The notes under the pieces were generated by a model. That model made no database searches. It saw only the letters and a list, made by a program, of their open reading frames with translations, and was not told the origin of the DNA. DNA of 64,000 bases from Stigmatella aurantiaca DW4/3-1 (lineage in GTDB: Bacteria; Myxococcota; Myxococcia; Myxococcales; Myxococcaceae). Location: positions 9,318,893 to 9,382,892 of the forward strand of contig NC_014623.1 of the NCBI RefSeq assembly GCF_000165485.1, in the 5' to 3' direction. Shown one piece after another: positions 46,482 to 53,500 of this stretch; position 1 is the first letter of the stretch, and each line of letters begins with the position of its first letter. The translations under genes and the position numbers were made by a program.

Positions 46482-46587
46482 TGAACGGGGCGATGACCAA
46501 AGCCCCTCTAAGCTCCCGGACATGAATGTTGAGCACCTTCTGGTGAGCAGCGTTCAAATGACCCTGTCAGCAGGGAGAAGAGCCGCC

Positions 46588-47805
46588 TCACACGCCAGCA
46601 GCACCCGTCCCACCCTGCCCCTCTTCAGGCACTCGATGGCCGGTCACGGGCCCTGCCTCCCCTGTCGTGCACACTCCACCGTGTTCACCCTCCGCCGTTT
46701 CATCCAGCAGGAGGTGTCCGCCCTCTCTGTCCAGGCGCTCAATCCCAGACCCAGCGCCAACCGGCGCCCGGAACTGTCGCTCCTGAAGGCCAGGCGGATC
46801 CCTTCGCGACGCTTCCTGGCATTGAGGCACTTCCGCGCCGGGAGCCCCGTCTCCCAGAGGGGTGCATGAGTCAGAGGAAGGAGCCTCGTGTGGGGAGCCG
46901 CCCGTGGGCGGCCGTTGGCTCAAACCTGTCTGGCAAGCAGACTGGTTGGGACCGTTCGCCTCCGACAGCCTCTGCGTGGCGTCCTCAGGCTCTGAGGTGG
47001 GGTGAGAGGGGACTGTGTCTGCACAAAGTGGGGGCAGTAACGACCCTCTATTAGGCTCCTGCGGGGGTGGGAGGCCTGCGAGCAGGTGCCCATCGCTCGC
47101 CTGGAGCAAGGCGGGCAGTTCCTGGCGCAGGGGCTGCGCATCCTTGGCTGCCAGGGCGTGCAGCGCACAGAGCGCCCACTGCCGAGTGGCCTGCGCATTC
47201 AGGTGCGGCACCAGCCACCGGGCCATTCCTCGGTACGAGCGCTCCAGCGACTGCAGCAGCAGCGCCTGTCCGGGACGCTCCACCGCGCGGGCCGCCTGCC
47301 TCAGCAACGCGAACTCTAGCTCCGCCCACCTGCCGGGGTTGTCGTCCCAGCGGGCCTCCTCCGCCAACTCGAAGCACAGGCCTGCCAGCGTGTCCAAGTC
47401 CCTGGCAGAGGCCTGCTGGCAACACGCCGCCAGCAGTTCCACTGCCGTTTCTCGCTTGAGGGCCAGAAAACCCTCCAGCAGCTTCCTTCTCTCCGGTTGA
47501 GCGGCGCCCGGGCCCTCCAGCACCACCCCCAGGTTCTCCAGGGTCACCGCCCCCTCCAAGGGGAGGGCTCGGCTGCGGCGGCCTGGGTGCTGCTCAATCA
47601 ACGCTCTGGCGGCCAGGCGCTTCAGTGCTTCACGGACGGTGCTGCGTGAGAGGCCGTAGTGCTTGGCCAGCGAGTTTTCCGAGGGAAGAAAGCCGTCCTG
47701 GGGCAGCAGGCCTTGCGAAATCATCCGCTCCAGGTCCTGCTCCACTCGTCCGACGAGCCCCACCCATTCCATCTCCGTCCCCTTCCTTGTTTCAGGCAAG
47801 GCCAT
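46588..47805 (-). CDS. GntR/FadR-family transcriptional regulator with long disordered tail
   Basis: 405 residues from ATG 47805 (AGGTGA upstream; ATG at 47772 behind GGAAGGGGACGGAG is an alternative). Winged-helix DNA-binding domain at ~16-80 with the GntR signature FLPSENSLAKHYGLSRSTVR, then an all-helical FCD-like effector region (~95-225). After LAGLPPPQEP the remaining ~175 residues are Pro/Gly/Ser-rich and without predicted structure, which is unusual; the stop may have been lost or the tail acquired. It lies between the two halves of the broken peptidase gene on the opposite strand, so its arrival may have caused the break. Target genes unknown. Confidence 0.75.
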   Translation of the reverse strand: MALPETRKGTEMEWVGLVGRVEQDLERMISQGLLPQDGFLPSENSLAKHYGLSRSTVREALKRLAARALIEQHPGRRSRALPLEGAVTLENLGVVLEGPGAAQPERRKLLEGFLALKRETAVELLAACCQQASARDLDTLAGLCFELAEEARWDDNPGRWAELEFALLRQAARAVERPGQALLLQSLERSYRGMARWLVPHLNAQATRQWALCALHALAAKDAQPLRQELPALLQASDGHLLAGLPPPQEPNRGSLLPPLCADTVPSHPTSEPEDATQRLSEANGPNQSACQTGLSQRPPTGGSPHEAPSSDSCTPLGDGAPGAEVPQCQEASRRDPPGLQERQFRAPVGAGSGIERLDREGGHLLLDETAEGEHGGVCTTGEAGPVTGHRVPEEGQGGTGAAGV

Positions 47806-47865
47806 TACATCACCTGGGGCTGACATGCGGGGTCAGGTGTTCACCCTCTTTGTCCGAGCGCTGAG

Positions 47866-48056
47866 GGTGAAAAGGGCGACATTGGCCTAACGGGCGCCAC
47901 CGGACCCAAGGGTGATATGGGCGCCCTACCAGGCCACAGGGCGTTGCAGGCCCCCAAGGACCAGCGGGAGGATCGGGAGCATCGTGCCCCTCTGGCTACT
48001 ACTCTGACTCAGTGAATGGATGGTGTGGCGGCGTTCGCTCTGATTGTTGTGATTGA
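47866..48056 (+). pseudogene. 3' remnant of a collagen-like repeat gene, frameshifted
   Basis: From 47866 one frame encodes Gly-X-Y triplets (GEKGDIGLTGATGPKGDMGA). A -1 shift around 47926-47935 moves the pattern to another frame, which continues PQGVAGPQGPAGG and then a Cys-bearing tail (CPSGYYSDSVNGWCGG, ending SDCCD) to a stop at 48056. Collagen-like proteins with a terminal Cys-rich domain occur in bacteria. No start codon or upstream repeat block is present, so only the last ~60 codons survive. Too short for automatic gene calling. Confidence 0.6.
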
Positions 48057-48062
48057 TCATGA

Positions 48063-48712
48063 GCACCTGAACTGATTGGCCAGCACGAGATTCAACCCTT
48101 CGGGGCTCACCCCAAGCACAAAGGGCAGCTCGCCACGCGGGACATGCACCTGCATGCGCTGCCCTGGACAGAGGACATCCTGCGCGACCTGGGAGACACC
48201 GAGGTCGATCTACGGGTGACCCTCTCCTATTTCATCGAGCCCCTGCCTGGTAAGCGGGGATACGCACAAAATCAACGGCACCGGTACGCATCGCATGGTC
48301 TGCGCTTCGAGCTGAAGGCGGCGCTCGAATCCCTGACCGAGTTCACTGTCCGAATCAACAAGGCAGCCCGGGCTGCGGGAGAAAAGGCCGCGAGCGAGAG
48401 CGACGCGAAGCAATGGCTGTTCGGCCCGGAGCTCCTGAGCGCGGGCTCTCTCCACTCGGACCGCTGGCGAGGAACCGCCGTGAATCTCGCCCAAAAGGGT
48501 TCATCGCCGTCTACCCGACGGTGGGATGGTGGAAGGAGCGGCCTCGGCTCGGGCAGGGAAATACCCGCACCCGATATGCGCTGGTGGTCTCCATTCGGAC
48601 TCCGGAAGTGAATACGGACATCTACACTCCCGTGGCCTTCCAGCTCAGTGGAGAAGCTGCGCGCCCGGGGCGCTCAATCCTGAAGCGGGCCTTCCTCGCC
48701 GCCCGCCGCTGA
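48063..48712 (+). pseudogene. C-terminal fragment of S8-family peptidase gene, frameshifted
   Basis: Begins just after a stop (48060-48062) and reads QPFGAHPKHKG, then TRDMHLHALPWTEDILRDLG, LRVTLSYFIEPLPGKRGYAQ, YASHGLRFELK and GSLHSDRWRGTAVNLAQKG. After the AAAAGGG run at 48493-48499 the homologous reading moves to another frame (GFIAVYPTVGWWKERPRLG, YALVVSIRTPEV, DIYTPVAFQL), as expected if one G was lost. These segments match, from memory, the conserved C-terminal region of large ATPase-associated S8 peptidases. Stop at 48712, inside the opposing methyltransferase gene's 3' end. Confidence 0.72.
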
Positions 48713-49672
48713 CGGCTGTCCGCGCACCGCCGTGAGGAGCAGGTCGTACTTCCCGGTCAGGAAGGTGCGAAAGCCGTGCTGGTGCAGATAGCGGCGGTAG
48801 AACGACAGGTCCTTCACCAGCAGTGACAGGTCCGGCTCACTCAGGTTGCGCACGCGCGCGCCATAGACGACCTCGCCGTCCCGGAAACGGGAGTTGGGAA
48901 ACCCCAGCACCATCGATGCCCGGGGCTCCAGGTGCTCTTGCACGAGCCTTCGCAACAGCGCCCGGTCGTCCACCCCGGGACTTTGCAGCGTGCCCACGGA
49001 CACCACCGCGTCGAAGCGCCCCAGCCCCGCCGGAAGCGCATTCAGGTCCGCCTGCACGAACGCATGGCGCGCGTCCGCGAAGGCCTCACGCGCCTCGGCG
49101 AGCGCACTGGCGCTGTGGTCCACTCCGACGAAACGAACCTCCTGCGCTCCTGCCACCCACTCGAACGCGGCCAGTTCGTCCCCCCGGTTGACCCCCAGAT
49201 CCAGCACCCGAGCGCCCGGCGGCAACCCCAGCCGTTCGAGCGCCTCCAGCCAGGGCAGCAGGAAGCCCGCGTCCTCGAACTTCCGCACCCGCGCGAAGGC
49301 GGACGCGGCGCCATAGCGCTCCTGGGGCGGCGCCGAGCGCTCACCGTCCCCACTGCCCGCGTGCCATGGCGCCTCGGCCCCCAGCGGCTCGAACGTGAGC
49401 ACCACGTGCGTGTCGCCCAGCCCGCGCGGTGTGCGCAGCCGGCAGGACAACCCTTCGGCCAAGTCACACCAGCTCCGCAGCGGCCGGTGCACCAACCCGC
49501 CCCCCGGCCCCACCCGCTCCCCTGGATAGTGTCCCCGGCCCAAGTCCGGATCCGGCACCTCGATGGACACCGGCCCCGACGCCAGCGCCGCCTCCAGGTG
49601 GCGCACCACGAGCACCAGGGGTTCCGCGTGGAAGCGTCGTGGGCGGTCAGCGGGAACAGGGGAGCGCGGCAT
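48674..49672 (-). CDS. class I SAM-dependent methyltransferase with N-terminal extension
   Basis: 332 residues. The C-terminal ~180 residues form a Rossmann methyltransferase: motif I VLDLGVNRGDEL, FVGVDHSASALAEAREAF, acidic motif QADLNALP and FDAVVSVGTLQS. The N-terminal ~130 residues (FHAEPLVLVVRHLEAALAS, RGHYPGERV, LSCRLRTPRGLGDTHVVL) are a separate, unrecognised domain, perhaps for substrate binding. Start ATG 49672 with GAGG three bases before; GTG at 49681 is possible. Last gene of a four-gene minus-strand run (sigma factor, membrane protein, radical SAM enzyme, methyltransferase); gap to the radical SAM gene is 45 bp. Confidence 0.8.
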   Translation of the reverse strand: MPRSPVPADRPRRFHAEPLVLVVRHLEAALASGPVSIEVPDPDLGRGHYPGERVGPGGGLVHRPLRSWCDLAEGLSCRLRTPRGLGDTHVVLTFEPLGAEAPWHAGSGDGERSAPPQERYGAASAFARVRKFEDAGFLLPWLEALERLGLPPGARVLDLGVNRGDELAAFEWVAGAQEVRFVGVDHSASALAEAREAFADARHAFVQADLNALPAGLGRFDAVVSVGTLQSPGVDDRALLRRLVQEHLEPRASMVLGFPNSRFRDGEVVYGARVRNLSEPDLSLLVKDLSFYRRYLHQHGFRTFLTGKYDLLLTAVRGQPSAAGGEEGPLQD

Positions 49673-49717
49673 GCCCCTCACCCTATCCAGAAGTCCGGCC
49701 CACGGCGCAGCGGGACT

Positions 49718-50737
49718 TCACGAGGTCAGTGTCCGCCGCGTGCGCCGGGCAAGGCGGGCCAGATCCTCCGCGGACCCAAAGTGCCGGTCCAGAGCGCGCG
49801 ACGCCCGGGCCCAGTCCTGAAGGGTGCGGATGGCTCCGAATTGTTCCACCACGAAGGCATCTCTCCGCCACGCGAGGGCCCGCTCCCACAGCACCTCCAA
49901 CGGCTCCTCCAGCACGCTGCCCACCTTGGCCTCACATGTCTCGAATGCTCGGAGCTGCCCATCCGGTTCCAGGTGTGCCATGGGCAGCATGGGCGCCCCC
50001 GGGGCAAGCTGCGCGAAGAAAGGCCGCACGTCCGTCACCCCCACCCGCACGCCGGGGGGCGCCAGGGCCGCCAGCCGGGGCTGGCTCTCCAGGAGCGCCA
50101 GGCCCTCGGCGTCGGTGAGCAGCTCGCGTTCCTCGAAGTCCTCCTCGGACGCCAGCCCCGCCGGAATCACCATGCCCAGCCGGAAGCTGCTCAGGCCGGG
50201 AAAGCGTTCGCCCAGCTCCTGGACCAGCTGCTCCGTCTCCGCGAGGTTGCTGCGTGTGACGGTCATCTCGACCCTCAGTGCGTAACACGGCTCACCTCGG
50301 GCCAGCCTCTCCCGCCGCTGGCGCGCCAGCAGCTCCAGCGCCCCCATGGCCCGTTCGAAGGAACCCTCCCGGCCTCGGATCGCATCATGGGTGCGCGCCC
50401 GGGCGCCATCCACGCTCACGCACACACGCGACACCGTGCCCGCCAGCCGCTTCGCGAGGGCCATGTCCATGGACCACCCGCTGGTGTACAGGTTCACCGC
50501 GATGCCCGCGCCGCTCAGGCGCTGGACCGCCTCCTCCCACCCGGGTGCGAGGAAGGGCTCGCCTCCGCTCAGCTCCACGTCCCGGGGATTCACCCGGATG
50601 ATCTCCTCGGCGATCCGCAGCACGTCCTCGCGCCGCGCCACCGCGGGACGCCTCCCGGACTCCGAGTAGCAATGGGTGCAGCGCAGGGGACACGCATACG
50701 TCATGTCCCAGATGATCATCTCGATCTTCGTGGCCAC
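49718..50737 (-). CDS. radical SAM enzyme
   Basis: 339 residues. The [4Fe-4S]/SAM motif is CPLRCTHC, CxxxCxxC, near residue 16 within WDMTYACPLRCTHCYSES; DVELSGGEPFL is the GGE motif and VNLYTSGWSMD the next strand. The C-terminal part lacks a full seven-Cys SPASM domain, with only one cysteine in FETCEAKVGSVLEEP, so extra clusters are unlikely. PqqE/AlbA-type peptide modifiers share this architecture, but no precursor peptide gene is visible next to it. It starts 25 bp after the membrane-protein stop and precedes the methyltransferase gene by 45 bp, suggesting successive action on one substrate. Confidence 0.87.
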   Translation of the reverse strand: MATKIEMIIWDMTYACPLRCTHCYSESGRRPAVARREDVLRIAEEIIRVNPRDVELSGGEPFLAPGWEEAVQRLSGAGIAVNLYTSGWSMDMALAKRLAGTVSRVCVSVDGARARTHDAIRGREGSFERAMGALELLARQRRERLARGEPCYALRVEMTVTRSNLAETEQLVQELGERFPGLSSFRLGMVIPAGLASEEDFEERELLTDAEGLALLESQPRLAALAPPGVRVGVTDVRPFFAQLAPGAPMLPMAHLEPDGQLRAFETCEAKVGSVLEEPLEVLWERALAWRRDAFVVEQFGAIRTLQDWARASRALDRHFGSAEDLARLARRTRRTLTS

Positions 50738-50762
50738 TCTTCACCTCCCACGGCACAGACGG

Positions 50763-51446
50763 TCAGACATGCCCTTCTTCTCGCTCAAAGGATGAGATGA
50801 GCGCCAGTTGCGCCAAGGCTGCGTTCAGGTTCGTCCCCGCCATGTCCCGGGCAAGGCGCTGAACCCATGGCGTGCGGCCAAGCCGGCCCGCAAACCGCCG
50901 GCTGCCCCACACCATGGCCGCCAGAAAAACGAGTCCAAACAGCACGTTGGCGAGCAGATAGCCCGTTCCCAGCACCGCGTACGCATCCACGCCGAGCCCC
51001 GCCCGCAGGGCGACGATCAACAGCGGCGTCCAGAGGAGCGGCGCGGCCCACAGCACCCACTTCGTCGTCCGGATCCGGTACACCCTCAGGCGCTCCAAGC
51101 GGTGCTGGATGACCGTGACCGGCGCGTCGTAGTGAATGCTCCCCGACTTCACCCATTGCAGGAGCGCTTCGCCCCCGATGCCCAGCGCCGCCAGTTGCAG
51201 AAGGAGACCCGGCAGCCAGAACCGGGGCTCCGAGAGGTGCGCTCCGATGAAGGAGCCCAGGGCCACGAGGCTGACCGCGCCGATCGACAACTCGATGACG
51301 AGCATCGCGCGCATGCGCTGCATCGTGGACCGGAACCGGTCCAGGCCCTTCGAGCGCAACAGCTCGCGGTTGAGGTGCAGTGCCTCGTCCAGCCTTCGAT
51401 CATGTGCCTCCCAGCTCTTCCGGAGGCCGTCCAAGTCCATGGTCAT
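50763..51446 (-). CDS. four-helix membrane protein, putative ECF sigma partner
   Basis: 227 residues. A charged cytoplasmic N-terminus (LRKSWEAHDRRLDEALHLN) is followed by four hydrophobic segments (MLVIELSIGAVSLVALGSFI; FWLPGLLLQLAALGIG; VLWAAPLLWTPLLIVAL; YLLANVLFGLVFLAAMVW). Not a typical zinc-binding anti-sigma factor, since it has no HxxxCxxC. The ATG overlaps the sigma-factor stop (ATGA), and this coupling is the main reason to think it controls or senses for the sigma factor. Radical SAM gene starts 25 bp downstream. Confidence 0.72.
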   Translation of the reverse strand: MTMDLDGLRKSWEAHDRRLDEALHLNRELLRSKGLDRFRSTMQRMRAMLVIELSIGAVSLVALGSFIGAHLSEPRFWLPGLLLQLAALGIGGEALLQWVKSGSIHYDAPVTVIQHRLERLRVYRIRTTKWVLWAAPLLWTPLLIVALRAGLGVDAYAVLGTGYLLANVLFGLVFLAAMVWGSRRFAGRLGRTPWVQRLARDMAGTNLNAALAQLALISSFEREEGHV

Positions 51447-51964
51447 GTCTTCGTCCCTTCGAGAGCGTCATCCTGGAGGAGCTCGTTCCGCAGCTTGTCT
51501 TTCAACCGCCCGATCCGGGTCGCCACGTTGGTGGCGGTGATGCCGAGGACCTCGGCGATCTCCACATGGCTGTGGCCGTCCAGGTAAAGCATCGCCAGCG
51601 CCTTGTTCAGGCTGTCGAGCCGCGCAATGGCTCCGTACAGGCGCGCGACATCCCCCGTGGGCTCTTCCACCGTTCCCACGGCCTTCAGCACCCCAGGGCC
51701 CAGGGGGGACACGTGCTGGCGCCTCGTCCCCTCCCGCCGCTGGAAGGAGATCGCCACGTTGAGCGCGATCCGGTACATCCAGGTCGAGAACCGGAACCGC
51801 GCGTCGTAGCGGGAGAACGACCGCCACAGCTGGACAATCGTCTCCTGGACCAGGTCATCCCGGTCCTCGGCCGTGCGGCCGTAGGCTCGCGCCACCTTGT
51901 ACAGAATCCGCCGGTGGTCCTCGAGCAGCGCGAGGAAGCGTTCCTGGGGGTCTGGTCCAGCCAT
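51443..51964 (-). CDS. ECF-family RNA polymerase sigma factor
   Basis: 173 residues. Region 2 includes YKVARAYGRTAEDRDDLVQET and LWRSFSRYDARFRFSTWMY; region 4 is recognised by YLDGHSHVEIAEVLGITATN with a helix-turn-helix and VATRIGRLKDKLR. ECF sigma factors redirect RNA polymerase in response to envelope or redox cues and usually autoregulate their own operon. It heads the run sigma factor, membrane protein, radical SAM enzyme, methyltransferase, all on the minus strand, so this operon is probably self-induced. Start at ATG 51964. Confidence 0.92.
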   Translation of the reverse strand: MAGPDPQERFLALLEDHRRILYKVARAYGRTAEDRDDLVQETIVQLWRSFSRYDARFRFSTWMYRIALNVAISFQRREGTRRQHVSPLGPGVLKAVGTVEEPTGDVARLYGAIARLDSLNKALAMLYLDGHSHVEIAEVLGITATNVATRIGRLKDKLRNELLQDDALEGTKT

Positions 51965-52580
51965 CGGAATCCCTTGGGCGGCGCCCGTCCGCTGCGGCGC
52001 CTTGAAACATTCACCCCATGATTCGCGGCAGGCCCCGAGATATCACACCGGCCGCCGGAAAATGACGGGGCCTCGCTGCCGTTCGCCCCTTGCTGGCGCG
52101 TCCCTGCGGCCTTGGCAGGCACGGCATCAGACCGAGGCAGCCACTGCCTCTCCCCTTGTCAGAGGCTGGCGCACCGTCACCTGGCCGTTCTCCGTCCTGC
52201 CCAACGAGCCAGAGTTCTGGCAGGCCCCTCCGGACCACGTGCTGCCGCTTCTTCTTCCCCGGCACGGTCCGTGGCCCCCAACCCGACTCTCGTCGCGCCG
52301 TTGCCACGCGCGACTCCCGCACGACGTGGGACGCACTCGGCAGCATCTACGTCTCCACTGGCCCAACCCCACCAGATGCACTGCGGACTTCTGGCCCAAT
52401 TGGGCCAAACTCCTGCACGGCATCCAGCGCCACGCACGCCTTGGACGCTGGGTCAAACCGCTTTCGATTCCTCTGCTTCATGCGGCCAGCAGATTGGGGC
52501 AGTCTGTCGCAGAATATACCCAGCGAATCTTTACAGGTACTGGAGCGCCTATGACTGGCCTCCCCTGAGAGGTCTTCGGC
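51965..52580. other. 616-bp region without a convincing gene
   Basis: Several frames are open on both strands through 52010-52550, but none has a plausible start with ribosome-binding site, codon pattern or recognised motif, and the long open frames reflect high GC. One minus frame is interrupted once by a stop near 52347. It may hold a decayed gene. The part nearest 51964 should contain the ECF operon promoter. It adjoins the region of rearrangement at 52.9-57.5 kb. Confidence 0.4.
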
Positions 52581-52907
52581 ATGTCTCAAAGCCACCCCAG
52601 AGTGCTTGACCTACTGATGCAGATTCGTGCAGGCCGTCATCGGCCGCACTTTCTGCCGTTCATCGGCGAACCGAACATCGCCGTGTTGTGGGGTTTCGTC
52701 CTTGGCGTTGAGGCCGCCCGGCTAGAATGGCAGGGCGTTGATACAGAGTACGTCCACTTTCGGGACTGGCTTCGCGACGAGAAGAACGAGTTCCCTCCCG
52801 AAGGTTGGCACTCTCGCTTCCTGGCAGACGCCCACGGCGATCACCTCGCAGCGATCATGCGCCTCCTCGACAGAGTCTCTAAGTTTCGCGAGCGAGCGTC
52901 TGTCTGA
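52581..52907 (+). CDS. small cytoplasmic protein of unknown function
   Basis: 108 residues, no signal or membrane segment. Sequence is balanced and globular: RPHFLPFIGEPNIAVLWGF, EWQGVDTEYVHFRDWLRDE and FPPEGWHSRFLADAHGDH. Aromatic-rich and acidic, it resembles in style the small immunity-type proteins of polymorphic toxin loci, but I do not recognise the family and no toxin gene is adjacent. A GAGAGG lies 17 bp upstream of the ATG. Its stop is 3 bp before the direct repeat at 52910. Confidence 0.6.
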   Translation: MSQSHPRVLDLLMQIRAGRHRPHFLPFIGEPNIAVLWGFVLGVEAARLEWQGVDTEYVHFRDWLRDEKNEFPPEGWHSRFLADAHGDHLAAIMRLLDRVSKFRERASV

Positions 52908-52909
52908 AC

Positions 52910-53005
52910 GATCCAACATGGGCACGTAGCAGGTACCCTTCCATTCATACGTCCGTACGGCACATGGCGGCGTGGCATCTGGCCACTGCCTCCAACATCC
53001 CCCAT
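52910..53005 (-). repeat. 96-bp direct repeat, left copy (kinase-tail remnant)
   Basis: Matches 57388-57483 with 5 differences in 96 bp and in the same orientation. The right copy encodes the C-terminal GGCWRQWPDATPPCAVRTYE and WKGMCYVPMFD of the receptor kinase at 57356-58723. The left copy reads GGCWRQWPDATPPCAVRTYE and WKGTCYVPMLD on the minus strand but has no kinase gene before it. It is therefore a detached 3' fragment of a paralogous kinase gene. Confidence 0.9.
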
Positions 53006-53047
53006 CCCGATAGCCTCTGGAGAGGTCTTCCAGCGATTCTTCGAAGG

Positions 53048-53500
53048 CTATTCCTCATCATCGATTTTCAGCCGCGACCCCACGAGCACGATTCCCGCGA
53101 GATCGAGCTGCCTGGACTCAGGCGTGCCTCGCGTCACTCGCGTCTTACCACTGGCGACCCAATACCATCGCTTCACGGTCTCGCCCTGATCGAGATGGGA
53201 GCGCAGGACCTCTTGGGCCGCACGCTTCTTCGCCACGATGACTTTCGCCTCTCCCGTATTCGCCTCATGGACTTCCACGGCAATGAGGGAGAGATTGGAC
53301 CGGGTTGTTCCAAGCAAATAATCCCATCGATTCTCGTTGCCGTGTGTCTTCTGAGTTGCAGCATCCAGATCCATGGAGTCGATCACCCGGGAAGCCGACT
53401 CTACGATACGGCCGCGGTCTACACCCTTGAGCGCTTGCTTTCCTGGCCTCGCGCTGCCGACCAGCGGAGAGCCGGCCTTCAATGCTTTGCGGACACTCAA
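53048..53500 (-). CDS. small partner protein of P-loop ATPase (possible nuclease-like fold)
   Basis: 150 residues, start at TTG 53500 overlapping the ATPase stop by 4 bp (TTGA), with GAGGAGG four bases upstream, so the pair is translationally coupled. Not a recognised named family. The middle reads RWDYLLGTTRSNLSLIAVEVHEA: D60 and E76-x-H78 on two strands, followed by KVIVAKKRAAQEVLRSHL. That spacing resembles the D...ExK core of PD-(D/E)xK nucleases but with His for Lys, so it is only a suggestion. VKRWYWVASGKTRV looks like a further beta-strand. Probable effector or regulator in a two-gene ATPase module. Confidence 0.72.
   Translation of the reverse strand: MSVRKALKAGSPLVGSARPGKQALKGVDRGRIVESASRVIDSMDLDAATQKTHGNENRWDYLLGTTRSNLSLIAVEVHEANTGEAKVIVAKKRAAQEVLRSHLDQGETVKRWYWVASGKTRVTRGTPESRQLDLAGIVLVGSRLKIDDEE

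Noticed and set aside
46294-46869. 191-codon plus-strand open frame
   Set aside because: Overlaps the peptidase remnant in another frame and the GntR tail on the other strand; Ser/Arg-rich without motifs.
52011-52609. Overlapping open frames on both strands, considered as a transposase remnant
   Set aside because: One WRTVTW string recalls IS701-type transposases, but nothing around it matches, there are no terminal repeats, and the hit is too short to support a mobile-element call.
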